Shown here: positions 18,526 through 27,969 of the stretch, piece by piece
How the letters are laid out: every line of letters begins with the position of its first letter
How positions within the stretch are numbered: position 1 is the stretch's first letter
NCBI GenBank assembly: GCA_029959605.1
Contig: JASCOC010000010.1
Location: 62,001 to 126,000 of the forward strand
DNA: 64,000 nt
Origin: Lysobacteraceae bacterium PS02340
GTDB taxonomy: Bacteria > Pseudomonadota > Gammaproteobacteria > Xanthomonadales > Xanthomonadaceae
Reading direction: 5' to 3'
The notes under the pieces: model-generated
What the model was told of the DNA's origin: nothing
Seen by the model: the letters and a program-made list of their open reading frames with translations, nothing else
Databases searched by the model: none
Made by a program: the position numbers and the translations under genes

Positions 18526-19371
18526 TCAGCCGCCCGATCCGCCGCTCGTATCCCCGCCCTGCCCGGCCCGCCAGGCCGCCAGCAGACGGCGATCGGCCTT
18601 GCCCAGCGCGCCCTCGTCGATCAGGTCCGGGCGCCGCTCCAGCGTGCGGACCAGCGACTGCTGGCGTCGCCACTTGGCGATCTCGGCATGGTTACCCGAC
18701 AGCAGCACGTCCGGTACCCGGCCCATGTCGTGTTCGACAGGCCGCGTGTAGTGCGGACAATCCAGCAGGCCATCCCCTTCGAAACTGTCCTGCACCGCGG
18801 ACTCCGCATCGCCAAGCGCGCCCTCCTGCAACCGCGCGACGGCGTCCACGACGACGGCCGCGGCCAGCTCGCCGCCGGACAGCACGTAGTCGCCGATCGA
18901 CAGCTCCTCGTCGATCTCGGCCTGCAGCAGGCGCTCGTCGACACCCTCGTAGCGCCCGCACAGCAGCAACAACCGTGGCAGCGCCGCGAGCTCGCGCACC
19001 TTGGCCTGGGTCAGCGGGCGTCCCTGCGGACTCATGTAGATCACCCGCACGGGCGCCGGATCTGCCGCGCGCGCCGCGGCGAGTGCAGCGCGCAGAGGCT
19101 CGATCAGCATCACCATGCCGGGGCCGCCGCCGAAGGGGCGATCGTCGACACGGCGGTAATTGCCGTCCGCGTAATCGCGCGGATTCCAGCCCTGCATCGT
19201 CAGCAGGCCACGCTCGCGCGCACGGCCGACCACGCCGACGGCTGCGGCCTGGTCGATGAAATCGGGGAACAGACTGACGACGTCGATGCGGATGGCGCGT
19301 GCATCGGCGGACGCGCGCACTGCATCTGCGGACGCGGTGTCGTCTGGATTCGGAATGCGGTCGGACGTCAT
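18526..19371 (-). CDS. trmD: tRNA (guanine-N1)-methyltransferase TrmD
   Basis: The 281-residue SPOUT enzyme methylates G37 of tRNAs using S-adenosylmethionine. Visible blocks are [10 protein letters not shown], the substrate loop [15 protein letters not shown], and the trefoil-knot cofactor site ([43 protein letters not shown]). The N-terminus is about 27 residues longer than E. coli TrmD, with a polar Ala/Asp-rich extension. No better start codon is evident just before the conserved core, so the annotated ATG is kept but uncertain. It is 102 bp from rimM in the same operon. Confidence 0.95.
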   Translation of the reverse strand: MTSDRIPNPDDTASADAVRASADARAIRIDVVSLFPDFIDQAAAVGVVGRARERGLLTMQGWNPRDYADGNYRRVDDRPFGGGPGMVMLIEPLRAALAAARAADPAPVRVIYMSPQGRPLTQAKVRELAALPRLLLLCGRYEGVDERLLQAEIDEELSIGDYVLSGGELAAAVVVDAVARLQEGALGDAESAVQDSFEGDGLLDCPHYTRPVEHDMGRVPDVLLSGNHAEIAKWRRQQSLVRTLERRPDLIDEGALGKADRRLLAAWRAGQGGDTSGGSGG

Positions 19372-19473
19372 GGCGTGTCCCCTGCGATCGCATCGCGCAG
19401 CGCGTGAGGTGCCTGCATATGCAACGGTGTATCGACGGCCACAGCGGCCGTTTCGAAGGCGCGTCGCGCCGTC

Positions 19474-20001
19474 CTAAAAATCGGGATCCCAGTCCACGGT
19501 GACCAGCGCCGTGTCGAAATCGATCGACACGATGTAGTCCGGCACGACGAACGGCACCATGCGCTCGCGATCGCCCTGCGCGACCAGCACGTCGTTGGCG
19601 CTGGTCGAGAACAGATGCGAGACGACGCCGAAATCGACGCCTTCGACGTTGCGCACGCGCAGGCCTTCGAGATCGACCCAGTAGTATTCGCCGGGCTTCG
19701 GCGGCGGCAGCGCCTCGCGCGGCACGAAGACTTCGAGTCCGCGCGTCGCTTCGGCACCGTCACGATCCTCGACCCCGGGCAGCGTCGCGACGACACCCTT
19801 CGGCGTCTCGCGACCCTTCGCGCCTTCGCACTCGCGCTCGATGCCGCGCGCGTCGCGCAACACCCAGGGCTGGTAGCGGAAGATCGCGCTGCGCGGCTCG
19901 GTGAAGGATTCGAGTTTCACTTCGCCACGCACACCGAACGCGCCATGGACCTTGCCCACCTGGATCATCCGGCGGGAAGGTTGGCGCGTCGGGTCGTTCA
20001 T
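19474..20001 (-). CDS. rimM: Ribosome maturation factor RimM
   Basis: The 175-residue protein has the N-terminal RimM barrel (IQVGKVHGAFGVRGEVKLESFTEP) and the C-terminal PRC-like domain (YYWVDLEGLRVRN, VPFVVPDYIVSIDFDTALVTVDWDPDF). It helps assemble the 30S head by acting on 16S rRNA/S19. It is 37 bp from rpsP, in the conserved order. Confidence 0.96.
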   Translation of the reverse strand: MNDPTRQPSRRMIQVGKVHGAFGVRGEVKLESFTEPRSAIFRYQPWVLRDARGIERECEGAKGRETPKGVVATLPGVEDRDGAEATRGLEVFVPREALPPPKPGEYYWVDLEGLRVRNVEGVDFGVVSHLFSTSANDVLVAQGDRERMVPFVVPDYIVSIDFDTALVTVDWDPDF

Positions 20002-20038
20002 GTCGACAACGGCCGCGCCCGAAGGCGCGGCCCGTCAA

Positions 20039-20305
20039 TCAGGCAGCGGCGGTCGCAGCAGCGACCTTGCCGGCGTCCTTGTACAGCGCGCGGACCTTGT
20101 CGGTCATCTGCGCACCCTTGGACACCCAATGGTCGACGCGCGCGGTGTCGAGGACGATGCGCTGCTCGCCACCGGTGGCGACCGGGTTGTAGTAACCCAC
20201 GCGCTCGATGTTGCGGCCGTCGCGCGCGCTGCGCGAGTCGGTCACGATGATGTGGTAGAACGGACGCTTCTTGGCGCCGCCGCGCGTCAGACGGATCTTG
20301 ACCAT
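20039..20305 (-). CDS. rpsP: 30S ribosomal protein S16
   Basis: The 88-residue protein matches bS16 ([41 protein letters not shown]) and is the first gene of the rpsP-rimM-trmD-rplS operon. A perfect TATAAT (20357-20362, minus strand) lies 52 bases upstream of the start codon, with a weak TTGCCG 19 bases further up as a candidate -35. Confidence 0.97.
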   Translation of the reverse strand: MVKIRLTRGGAKKRPFYHIIVTDSRSARDGRNIERVGYYNPVATGGEQRIVLDTARVDHWVSKGAQMTDKVRALYKDAGKVAAATAAA

Positions 20306-20356
20306 TGCTTTGCTTCCTGTGTTGCCCAGTCGCCAGGGTGGCGAGGTAAGCCGGCG

Positions 20357-20387
20357 ATTATAGCGGAAACTCCCGCCTGCTCGGCAA
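20357..20387 (-). promoter_or_regulatory. Putative promoter of the rpsP operon
   Basis: A perfect minus-strand TATAAT at 20357-20362, with TTGCCG at about 20382-20387 (19-bp spacer). It falls between the end of pabC and the start of rpsP, so the ribosomal operon is probably transcribed separately from ffh-pabC. Confidence 0.5.
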
Positions 20388-20398
20388 GCCGGGGCGGC

Positions 20399-21220
20399 TC
20401 AGTGGCCCAACGGGTCCCATGGCACGGCCGCCAGAACGGGCTGCAACGCCGCCGGAATGACCGGATCTCCCGCGAATGCCTGCCCGTCGACCGACGCCAG
20501 TGGCCACAGGCCGCTGCTGTTGCAGGCGAATGCCGTCTGGAAGCCGACGCAATCCGCCAGCCTAACGGGGGCGATGCGCTGGGCCACGCCCGCGGCATCG
20601 AGACCCGCGCGCAGCAGGTCTTCGGTGACGCCACGCAACGCATCGCCCTGCGGCCAGACGATGCCGCCCTCGGCATCGACGAAGCCGATGTTCCACAACG
20701 CCCCTTCGAGCACCTGGCCCGCGTCATCGACCAGCAACGCATCGTCGAAGCCTGCGGCGCGCGCAGTGCGTCGTGCATGCAGCAGCGGCAGCGTTGCGAG
20801 GTGCTTGAGATGCGCCAACGGACGCTGGTGTCGGCAACTCTGCAGACGCTGCGGCGCCGTGGGCGCAGTGCGCGGCGACGACAGCGCGACGAGCAGTGTG
20901 ACGTCCACGGCATCGCCCCGCGCGACCGCCGCCGCATCCAGCGCGCCGACCGAAATCCGGAGCGTGGCGTCGTCGACCGCGGCAGCGTCAAGCGCGGATG
21001 CGAGTTCGCGGCGGATGCGCAAAGCGGACAACCCACTGCCGAACAGCTCGATGTTCGCCGACTGCAGACGCGCCAGATGATGGTCGAATCCCTGCACCGC
21101 GCCGCCACGCACCTGCATCGTCGACAGGTGGCCGTAGTTGGTCTGCAGCGCGGTCAGCGTGGCGGAATCGGCAGGCCGGCCCTCGATCCAGAGACGGGTG
21201 GCCGATGCGATCCGGTTCAC
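20399..21220 (-). CDS. pabC: Aminodeoxychorismate lyase-like class IV aminotransferase
   Basis: The 273-residue protein has the class IV PLP fold: [25 protein letters not shown], the PLP Lys139 in [16 protein letters not shown], and [25 protein letters not shown]. This fits aminodeoxychorismate lyase (PabC), which releases 4-aminobenzoate for folate synthesis. A D-amino-acid transaminase role cannot be excluded. The start is a GTG at 21220 whose bases overlap the stop of the nitronate monooxygenase gene (GTGA, 21217-21220). The same frame stays open far upstream, but that sequence is the neighbour gene read out of frame. Confidence 0.85.
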   Translation of the reverse strand: MNRIASATRLWIEGRPADSATLTALQTNYGHLSTMQVRGGAVQGFDHHLARLQSANIELFGSGLSALRIRRELASALDAAAVDDATLRISVGALDAAAVARGDAVDVTLLVALSSPRTAPTAPQRLQSCRHQRPLAHLKHLATLPLLHARRTARAAGFDDALLVDDAGQVLEGALWNIGFVDAEGGIVWPQGDALRGVTEDLLRAGLDAAGVAQRIAPVRLADCVGFQTAFACNSSGLWPLASVDGQAFAGDPVIPAALQPVLAAVPWDPLGH

Positions 21221-22287
21221 AGCAATGCGTCGGCGCTGCGCCACCAGCCGGCGACCAGCTCGGCTGCAGGACGCGCCTGCGCGGACGCGGCGGACTGGCC
21301 GGCCCATGCCTGTATCGCGTCGATCCGCCCCTCGCGCACTGCTGCCGCGCGCATCGGCGCGGTCAATGCGCGCTGCACGGGATACGGCTGCGGCAGCGGT
21401 GCATCCGCGGAGGCCGCCGCGCGCACGTAATCCGTCGTCAGCGCGCGGCCGAGCCGGCCGCTGAAGGCGCGCGTCGGCCGGGTGTGCTCGGGTTCCGCCG
21501 ATGCCAGCGCGTCGGCCCAGGCGGGTGCGATGCCGGCCTCCGGCGTGCGCAGGAATGCGGTGCCGATCTGCACCGCGCTCGCGCCCAGCGTCAACGCTGC
21601 CGCGATGCCGCGCCCATCGGCGATGCCGCCTGCGGCGATCACCGGCACGCGCAGCGCATCGGCCAGTCGCGGGACCAGCGAGAACAGGCCGACGAGTTGC
21701 GTCTCGGCGTTTGCCGCATCGAACGCGCCGCGGTGCCCGCCCGCTTCGACACCCTGCGCGACGATTGCGTCGGCGCCGGCAGCTTCGGCCGCGAGCGCTT
21801 CGTCGAGCGTCGTCGCACAGGCGAACCAAGCGATGCCCGCGTCCTTGAGTCTGGCGACGAACTTCGCCGGAAACACGCCCATGATCGAAGAGGCCACCGC
21901 CGGCTTCGCGGCGAGCAGCGCATCGCACTGCGCATCGAAATCGGCCGGCGTCGCATCACCGGCCTCGGCCGGGACCGCCGGTCCCCACAGCGCGAGAAAC
22001 GCGCGCGTTGCGGCTTCGGCCGCGGCATCGCGCACCGGCGCAGGATCGGGAATCCACAGGTTGATCTGGGCCGGGCCGCCGCCCAGAGCGCGCAGATCGT
22101 CCATCCAGGCGCCAATGTCATCGGACTGCGACAGCACCGCGCCCATCGCGCCCATGCCGCCGGCGTCGATCACCGCGTGCGACAGCGCGACCGGGCACGC
22201 GCCCGCCATCGGCGACAACAGGACCGGCAGCCGCAGCCCGAAGCGCGAACAGAAGGCGTCGCTGCGCTGGCGGGCCGGATGGCTCAC
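21217..22287 (-). CDS. Nitronate monooxygenase (2-nitropropane dioxygenase family)
   Basis: The 356-residue FMN-dependent TIM-barrel protein carries [27 protein letters not shown], the flavin-binding [30 protein letters not shown] and [11 protein letters not shown]. The family oxidises alkyl nitronates such as propionate-3-nitronate, a respiratory toxin. It sits 4 bp after ffh and overlaps pabC, so all three are cotranscribed; no functional link among them is obvious. Confidence 0.88.
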   Translation of the reverse strand: MSHPARQRSDAFCSRFGLRLPVLLSPMAGACPVALSHAVIDAGGMGAMGAVLSQSDDIGAWMDDLRALGGGPAQINLWIPDPAPVRDAAAEAATRAFLALWGPAVPAEAGDATPADFDAQCDALLAAKPAVASSIMGVFPAKFVARLKDAGIAWFACATTLDEALAAEAAGADAIVAQGVEAGGHRGAFDAANAETQLVGLFSLVPRLADALRVPVIAAGGIADGRGIAAALTLGASAVQIGTAFLRTPEAGIAPAWADALASAEPEHTRPTRAFSGRLGRALTTDYVRAAASADAPLPQPYPVQRALTAPMRAAAVREGRIDAIQAWAGQSAASAQARPAAELVAGWWRSADALL

Positions 22288-22291
22288 GCGA

Positions 22292-23662
22292 TCAGCGGAA
22301 CGGCATGCGGCCCATGCCGCCCATCATGCCCTGCAGGCCGCGCATCATGCCCTTCATACCGCCACGGGCCATCTTGCCCATCATCTTTTCCATCTGCATG
22401 TACTGCTTCATCAGCTTGTTGACGTCGGCCGGCGTGGTGCCGGAACCGGCGGCGATGCGCGCGCGGCGCGAGCCGTTGAGCAGGTTCGGATTGCGGCGTT
22501 CCTTCTTCGTCATCGAACCGATGATCGCGATCATCCGCGGCACTTCCTTTCCCTGGCTGACCTGCTGCTTGAGATGCTCGGGCACCTGGCCCAGACCCGG
22601 CAGTTTCTCCATCAGGCTGCCGATGCCGCCCATGTTCTGCATCTGCTCGAGTTGGTCGCGCATGTCGTTGAGGTCGAACTTCTTGCCCTTGGCGACCTTC
22701 TCGGCGAGCTTCTGCGCCTTGTCCTTGTCGACCTGACCTTCGACCTGTTCGACCAGCGACAGCACGTCGCCCATGTCGAGGATGCGGCTGGCGACACGCT
22801 CGGGATGGAACACATCGAGCCCGTCGACCTTTTCGCCGGTACCCACGAACTTGATCGGCTTGCCGGTGATGTAGCGCACCGACAGCGCCGCGCCGCCGCG
22901 GGCGTCACCGTCGGTCTTGGTCAGCACCACGCCGGTCAGCGGCAGCGCTTCACCGAAGGCCTTGGCGGTGTTGGCGGCGTCCTGGCCGGTCATCGAGTCG
23001 ACGACGAACAGCGTCTCGACCGGATTGACCGCGGCATGCAACGCCTTGATCTCGTCCATCATCGCTTCGTCGATCGCGAGGCGGCCGGCGGTGTCGACCA
23101 GCAGCACGTCGATGAAGGACTTCTTCGCCGCGGCGATCGCCGCGCGCACGATGTCGACCGGCTGCTGCGACGATTCGGACGGGAAGAACGTCACGTCGAC
23201 CTGCTCGGCCAGCGTCTTCAGCTGCTCGATCGCGGCCGGCCGGTAGACGTCGGCCGAGACCACCATGACCTTCTTCTTGCGCTTTTCCTTGAGCAGCTTG
23301 GCGAGCTTGCCGACCGTCGTGGTCTTGCCCGCGCCCTGCAGGCCGGCCATCAGGATGACCGCCGGCGCCGGCACGTTGAGGTTGAGCTCGGTGGCCTGCG
23401 CGCCCATCACGGCGGTCAGCTCGTCGCGCACGACCTTGATCAGCGCCTGGCCCGGCGTCAGCGACTTGAGTACTTCCTGGCCGACCGCGCGCACCTTGAT
23501 GCGCTCGATCAGCGCCTGCACCACCGGCAATGCGACGTCGGCTTCCAGCAGCGCGATGCGCACTTCGCGGGTGGCCTCGCGGATGTTCTCCTCGGTCAGA
23601 CGACCGCGGCCGCGCAGGCGCTCCATGGTGCCGGACAGGCGCTGGGTCAGGGACTCGAACAT
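22292..23662 (-). CDS. ffh: Signal recognition particle protein Ffh
   Basis: The 456-residue SRP54 GTPase directs nascent membrane proteins to FtsY/SecYEG. Features in order: N domain ([23 protein letters not shown]), G domain with Walker [21 protein letters not shown] and [13 protein letters not shown], then the Met-rich M domain that binds 4.5S RNA and signal peptides ([18 protein letters not shown]...). A perfect TATAAT on the minus strand at 23695-23700 lies 33 bp upstream. It is first in an operon with the nitronate monooxygenase and pabC. Confidence 0.97.
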   Translation of the reverse strand: MFESLTQRLSGTMERLRGRGRLTEENIREATREVRIALLEADVALPVVQALIERIKVRAVGQEVLKSLTPGQALIKVVRDELTAVMGAQATELNLNVPAPAVILMAGLQGAGKTTTVGKLAKLLKEKRKKKVMVVSADVYRPAAIEQLKTLAEQVDVTFFPSESSQQPVDIVRAAIAAAKKSFIDVLLVDTAGRLAIDEAMMDEIKALHAAVNPVETLFVVDSMTGQDAANTAKAFGEALPLTGVVLTKTDGDARGGAALSVRYITGKPIKFVGTGEKVDGLDVFHPERVASRILDMGDVLSLVEQVEGQVDKDKAQKLAEKVAKGKKFDLNDMRDQLEQMQNMGGIGSLMEKLPGLGQVPEHLKQQVSQGKEVPRMIAIIGSMTKKERRNPNLLNGSRRARIAAGSGTTPADVNKLMKQYMQMEKMMGKMARGGMKGMMRGLQGMMGGMGRMPFR

Positions 23663-23694
23663 GCAGGACTCGATGCGGCGGAATGCGGCCGGCG

Positions 23695-23700
23695 ATTATA
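23695..23700 (-). promoter_or_regulatory. Putative -10 element of ffh
   Basis: A perfect minus-strand TATAAT 33 bases before the ffh ATG, with no recognisable -35 in the GC-rich sequence upstream. Confidence 0.45.
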
Positions 23701-23778
23701 GCCCGCCGCCCCGCGCGGCCCGCGGCCCGCGCACCTCGACGCTCCCTTCGGACCGGCCCGCCGTGCGACACTCGCGCG

Positions 23779-24567
23779 ATGACAATCGTTCTCATCGCAG
23801 CCCTGCTGTATCTGCTGGCGGCCGCGGCGCTCGTGCGCGGCGTCGCGCGCGAGCCGGCGCCCGGCAGGCTCTGGTGGGCGGCGCCCGCGTTAGGTGCGAT
23901 CGCACTGCACGTGTCGGCGCACGTGCTGGTGTGGCGCGAGGTCGGCGCCGAACTGCACTTCTTCGCGGCGCTGTCGCTGGTCGGCCTCGGCATGGCCGCG
24001 CTGACTGTGCTCTACGACGTGCGCGGCCGCATGGCGGCGCTGGGCGTGATCGTGTTTCCGATCGCCGCACTCACCCTGCTCGGGTACGGACAGGCCGCAC
24101 ATACGTCGTCCGACACACTCGACTGGCGCCTGCAGCTGCACGCCTGGTGCGCGCTGCTCGCCTACGCCGCGCTCGCCGTCGCCGCATTGCTCGCGCTGTT
24201 GCTGTGGGCGCAGGAACGCGCACTGCGCCGTCGGGAATTCCATCGCTGGCTGCGTGCCCTGCCGCCACTGACCGAACTCGAATCGCTGCTGTTCCGCACG
24301 ATCTGGGTGGGCTTCATCCTGCTCACCGCGACGCTGGTGAGCGGCGTGCTGTTCGTCGACGATTTCTTCGCCCAGCACCTGATGCACAAGACCGTGCTCA
24401 GCGTGCTGTCGTGGCTGGCCTTCGGCGCCCTGCTCTTCGGCCGCTGGCGGCACGGCTGGCGCGGCGCCCGCGCCGTCGGCTGGACGCTCGCTGCGATGGC
24501 ACTGCTGGTGCTGGCCTTCTTCGGCAGCAAGTTCGTGCTGGAGCTGGTACTGCGGCGGACGGGCTGA
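23779..24567 (+). CDS. CcsA-like inner-membrane protein (YpjD/CorE family)
   Basis: The 262-residue protein has about eight hydrophobic segments and the cytochrome c assembly (CcsA/CcmC) fold: HAWCALLAYAALAVAALLALLLWAQE with a conserved His, and FFAQHLMHKTVLSVLSWLAFGALLFGR with two more His near the C-terminus. The WWDWD-type haem motif of true CcsA/CcmC is not seen, matching the YpjD branch usually found next to ffh in gammaproteobacteria. Precise function is unknown; a role in haem or cation handling is only suggested. It is divergent from ffh. Confidence 0.85.
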   Translation: MTIVLIAALLYLLAAAALVRGVAREPAPGRLWWAAPALGAIALHVSAHVLVWREVGAELHFFAALSLVGLGMAALTVLYDVRGRMAALGVIVFPIAALTLLGYGQAAHTSSDTLDWRLQLHAWCALLAYAALAVAALLALLLWAQERALRRREFHRWLRALPPLTELESLLFRTIWVGFILLTATLVSGVLFVDDFFAQHLMHKTVLSVLSWLAFGALLFGRWRHGWRGARAVGWTLAAMALLVLAFFGSKFVLELVLRRTG

Positions 24568-24750
24568 CCGCTGCGGCGCGACCGCTCGCAGGCCAATCAT
24601 TTCGAGCGGCCGGCATTACGGCCTGGCACGACTCCACCACGCGCCGCGCAGCCGGCCGTTCCCGTGTGGAACCCCGTCGCGGAACCACCTCGTGATCTGA
24701 ACGGTGTCTCACGCGGCCCCGGGAAATCCATTGCCGCAAAAATACTTGCC

Positions 24751-24787
24751 TTGACAACAATTGCGCGGGCGAGGAATATGCGCGGCC
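24751..24787 (+). promoter_or_regulatory. Promoter and candidate EmrR operator of the efflux operon
   Basis: A perfect -35 TTGACA (24751-24756) and a weak -10 GAATAT (24774-24779) are 17 bp apart, only nine bases before the ATG at 24788, so the transcript may be almost leaderless. The -35 lies within an imperfect dyad TTGCCTTGACAACAA (24747-24761), a plausible site for the MarR-type regulator encoded by the first gene. Confidence 0.5.
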
Positions 24788-25246
24788 ATGGACACCTCCC
24801 GCCCCTGCGCCTCTGCCAGCGGTTCTTCGCTCGGCCTGCTGTTCCGGCAGGTCCGTGATGCGATGTGGGCGCGGATGGCCGACGAGCTGTCGAAGTCCGG
24901 CCACGATCTGAGTTTCAGCCAGTACATCACGCTGAAGAAGCTCGCCCTCGGCACCACCGGTGCGACCGATCTGGCGCGCGCCGCCGAGCTCAATCCCGGT
25001 GCGATGACGCGGTTGATCGACAAGCTGATCGAACGCGGCCTGGTCGAGCGGCATGCCGATCCCGGCGACCGGCGCGTGGTGCGCATCCAGCTCAGCGATC
25101 AAGGCCAGGCGATCTGGCGCGACATCGACCAGTGCGGCAACCGCGTGCGCGAGCGCGCGATGTCGGGCATGGACGAGGCGGAGCGCCTGCAGTTCATCCG
25201 CGTCCTCGAACAGGTCCGCGACAACCTCTCCTTCCCCGGACAGTGA
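24788..25246 (+). CDS. emrR: MarR-family regulator EmrR-like
   Basis: The 152-residue winged-helix protein follows the MarR plan: LGLLFRQVRDAMWARMADELSKSG, LSFSQYITLKKLALG, the recognition helix GAMTRLIDKLIERGLVERHADPGDRRVVRIQLSDQG, and a dimerisation tail. It heads a four-gene R-C-A-B operon ordered as in S. maltophilia emrRCAB and probably represses it until a hydrophobic drug or phenolic ligand binds. The ATG at 24788 is chosen over one nine codons upstream because the latter would overlap the predicted promoter. Confidence 0.88.
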   Translation: MDTSRPCASASGSSLGLLFRQVRDAMWARMADELSKSGHDLSFSQYITLKKLALGTTGATDLARAAELNPGAMTRLIDKLIERGLVERHADPGDRRVVRIQLSDQGQAIWRDIDQCGNRVRERAMSGMDEAERLQFIRVLEQVRDNLSFPGQ

Positions 25247-25248
25247 CC

Positions 25249-26751
25249 ATGTCTTCTTCCACGAAACGCGCCCCGCGCCGGGCGCGGGCGGCCGCATTGC
25301 CGATCGTCGCCGTGCTCGCATCTGCGCTGCTGCTTGCCGGCTGTGCCAGCAGCCGCGGGCTCTCGCCGCAACTGGCGGCCACCGACGCCGACACGCTCGC
25401 CACCGCGCGCAGCCTCGGCGGTGACGCGCTGAGCGCGGCCGACTTCCCGCGGGCCGACTGGTGGACGGCGTTCGCCGATCCGCAGCTTGATGCCTTGATC
25501 GACGAAGCCCTGCGCGACAGTCCGTCGCTGGCCGCGGCCGATGCCCGCGCCCGCAGTGCACGTGCGCAGGCCGGACTCGCCGATGCGCAGCGCAACCCGA
25601 CGCTCGGCGCCAGCGCACGCGTCAGCGGCGTGCAGTTGCCCGCGACCATCGCGCCCGAACCGCTCGGCGGCGACTTCAAGGCCAGCAACGTGCTGTTGCT
25701 GAACTTCGCCTGGTCGCCCGATCTGTGGGGCGGCCAGCGCGCCACGTTCGAAGCCGCGGCCGGCCAGGCGCGCGCGGCGGAAGTGGAGGCGCAGGCGGCG
25801 CGGCTCACCCTGTCGGCAAACGTCGCGCGCACCTACATCGCGCTGGCGCAAGCCTTCGACACGCAGGACGTCGCCGCGCGCGAACAGGCGCGTGCCAGCC
25901 GCCTGCGCGATCTCGCCGCGCAACGCGTCGACGCCGGTCTCGACAACCAGCTGCAGCTGCGCAACGCCGATGCGTCGATCGCCATCGCGAGACAGCAGGC
26001 GCAGGCCGCGCAGCAGCAGATCGACGCGCTGCGCAATGCGCTGGCCGCATTGCTGGGCAAGGGCCCGGACCGCGGCCTCGACATCGCACGCCCACAGCTG
26101 CTGCAAGCGGCCGCGCCGACCGTGCCGGCGGTGCTGCCGAGCGAACTGCTGGGCCATCGCCCCGATGTCGTCGCTGCGCGCTGGCGGGTCGAGGCGGCGT
26201 CCCGCGGCGTGGATGCGGCGCAGGCCGCGTTCAAGCCGAGCGTCAATCTCAGCGCGCTGGTCGGTCTCGCCGCCGGCAATCTGTCGGACCTGTTCGGCAG
26301 CGACGCGGTGCTCGGGCTCGGTGGTCCGGCGATCAGCCTGCCGATCTTCGACGGCGGCCGCCTGCGTGCGGGCCTGTCGCAACGTGATGCCGATTACGAC
26401 CTCGCCGTCGCCGGTTACAACCAGACGCTGGTGACGAGCCTGCGCGAAGTGACCGATGCGCTGCAGTCTGCGCGCGCATTCGATGCGCAGATCGCGACGG
26501 TCGGCGACGCCACCGAAGCCGCGCGCCAGGCATTCGCACTCGCCGACACGCGCTACCAGGCGGGCCTCGGCAACCAGCTCGACGTGCTCGCCGCGCAACG
26601 CCCGCTGTTCCAGCTCGAACAGCAGCTCGCCGCACTACGCGCGCAGCGTCTCGGCGCCGCCGTCGATCTCGACCGCGCGCTCGGCGGTGGCCTCGCGCCG
26701 ACCGCGCCCACCTCTTCCATGCAGACCCACGCCGGGACGATCACGCCATGA
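25249..26751 (+). CDS. emrC: Outer-membrane efflux lipoprotein (TolC/NodT family)
   Basis: The 500-residue protein has a lipobox LLLAGC (Cys32) followed by two outer-membrane efflux protein repeats, including the NodT-type segments ADWWTAFADPQLDALIDEAL, LTLSANVARTYIALAQAFDTQ, LLGHRPDVVAARWRVEAA and ISLPIFDGGRLRAGLSQRDADY. It would form the trimeric outer-membrane duct for the EmrAB pump. It begins two bases after the emrR stop, and its own stop overlaps the emrA ATG (26748-26751). Confidence 0.92.
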   Translation: MSSSTKRAPRRARAAALPIVAVLASALLLAGCASSRGLSPQLAATDADTLATARSLGGDALSAADFPRADWWTAFADPQLDALIDEALRDSPSLAAADARARSARAQAGLADAQRNPTLGASARVSGVQLPATIAPEPLGGDFKASNVLLLNFAWSPDLWGGQRATFEAAAGQARAAEVEAQAARLTLSANVARTYIALAQAFDTQDVAAREQARASRLRDLAAQRVDAGLDNQLQLRNADASIAIARQQAQAAQQQIDALRNALAALLGKGPDRGLDIARPQLLQAAAPTVPAVLPSELLGHRPDVVAARWRVEAASRGVDAAQAAFKPSVNLSALVGLAAGNLSDLFGSDAVLGLGGPAISLPIFDGGRLRAGLSQRDADYDLAVAGYNQTLVTSLREVTDALQSARAFDAQIATVGDATEAARQAFALADTRYQAGLGNQLDVLAAQRPLFQLEQQLAALRAQRLGAAVDLDRALGGGLAPTAPTSSMQTHAGTITP

Positions 26752-27947
26752 CTTCCGAATCCACTTCCGTCGCCGACGCCGCCGCTCCGCAGAAGAACGG
26801 CAAGCGCCGCCGCGCGCTTCTGATCCTCGCCACCGTCGCCATCGTCGCCGGCATCGGCTGGGCCGCGTGGTATCTGCTGGTCGCGCGCTGGCACCAGGAC
26901 ACCGACGATGCCTACGTGCAGGGCAACGTCGTCAGCATCGTGCCGCAGACGATGGGCACGGTGGTGTCGATCGATGCCGACGAAGGCATGCGCGTCGAAG
27001 CCGGCCAGGCGCTGGTGCATCTGGATCCCAACGATGCGCAGGTCGCCTACGACCAGTCGGTCGCGAATCTCGCCGGCACCGTGCGCCAGGTGCGCGGGCT
27101 CTACAGCAGCGTCGAATCCGGCCAGGCCGATCTCGCCGCGCGTCAGGTCGCCGTGCGCCAGGCGCGCGAGGACGTGAAGCGTCGCGAGGGACTCGTCGCC
27201 AGCGGCGCGGTCTCGCGCGAGGAACTCGCGCATGCACGCGACATCCTGGCCGGCGCGGAAGCGGCGCTGTCGGGTTCGCAGGGCCAGCTCTCGCGCAGCC
27301 GCGCGCTGGTCGACGCGACCGAGATCGCCAGCCAGCCGCAGGTGCAGGCCGCCGCCGGCCAGCTGCGCCAGGCGTGGCTCAACCTGCAGCGCATGGCGAT
27401 CGTCGCACCGGTCTCGGGCCACGTCGCCAAGCGCGAGGTGCAGCTCGGCCAGCGCGTGGCACCGGGCAATACGCTGATGACGATCGTGCCGCTGGAACAG
27501 GTGTGGATCGAAGCGAACTTCAAGGAAACCCAGCTCACCAGAATGCGCATCGGCCAGCCGGTCGAAGTGCACGCCGATCTCTACGGCAGCGACGTGCGCT
27601 ACGACGGTCGCGTCGCGAGTCTCGGCATGGGCACGGGCAGCGCGTTCTCGCTGCTGCCGGCGCAGAACGCCAGCGGCAACTGGATCAAGATCGTGCAGCG
27701 TGTGCCGGTGCGGATCGAACTCGATCCCAAGCAGGTCGTCGAGCATCCGTTGCGACTCGGCCTGTCGATGCATGTCGATGTCGCCATCCGCGATCAGGAT
27801 GGCGCCGTGCTCGCCTCCGTCGACGCGCCGCGCAACACGCCGCTGCTGTCGACCGATGCCTATGCCGAACAGCTGGCGCAGGCCGACGCGCTGATCGAAC
27901 GCACCATCGCGCAGAACCTGCCGGCGTCCACCGTCGCCCGTCGCTGA
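26748..27947 (+). CDS. emrA: EmrA-type membrane fusion protein (HlyD family)
   Basis: The 399-residue periplasmic adaptor has one N-terminal membrane helix (about 23-45), the DTDDAYVQGNVVSIVPQTMGTVVSI lipoyl half-motif, a long alpha-hairpin rich in Gln/Arg/Ala, the second lipoyl half (LQRMAIVAPVSGHVAKREVQLGQRV) and a beta-barrel domain (EQVWIEANFKETQLTRMRIGQPV). It links the inner-membrane EmrB to the outer-membrane EmrC. Confidence 0.94.
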   Translation: MTSESTSVADAAAPQKNGKRRRALLILATVAIVAGIGWAAWYLLVARWHQDTDDAYVQGNVVSIVPQTMGTVVSIDADEGMRVEAGQALVHLDPNDAQVAYDQSVANLAGTVRQVRGLYSSVESGQADLAARQVAVRQAREDVKRREGLVASGAVSREELAHARDILAGAEAALSGSQGQLSRSRALVDATEIASQPQVQAAAGQLRQAWLNLQRMAIVAPVSGHVAKREVQLGQRVAPGNTLMTIVPLEQVWIEANFKETQLTRMRIGQPVEVHADLYGSDVRYDGRVASLGMGTGSAFSLLPAQNASGNWIKIVQRVPVRIELDPKQVVEHPLRLGLSMHVDVAIRDQDGAVLASVDAPRNTPLLSTDAYAEQLAQADALIERTIAQNLPASTVARR

Positions 27948-27969
27948 TCCGCCGCCCGCCGAGTCCGCC

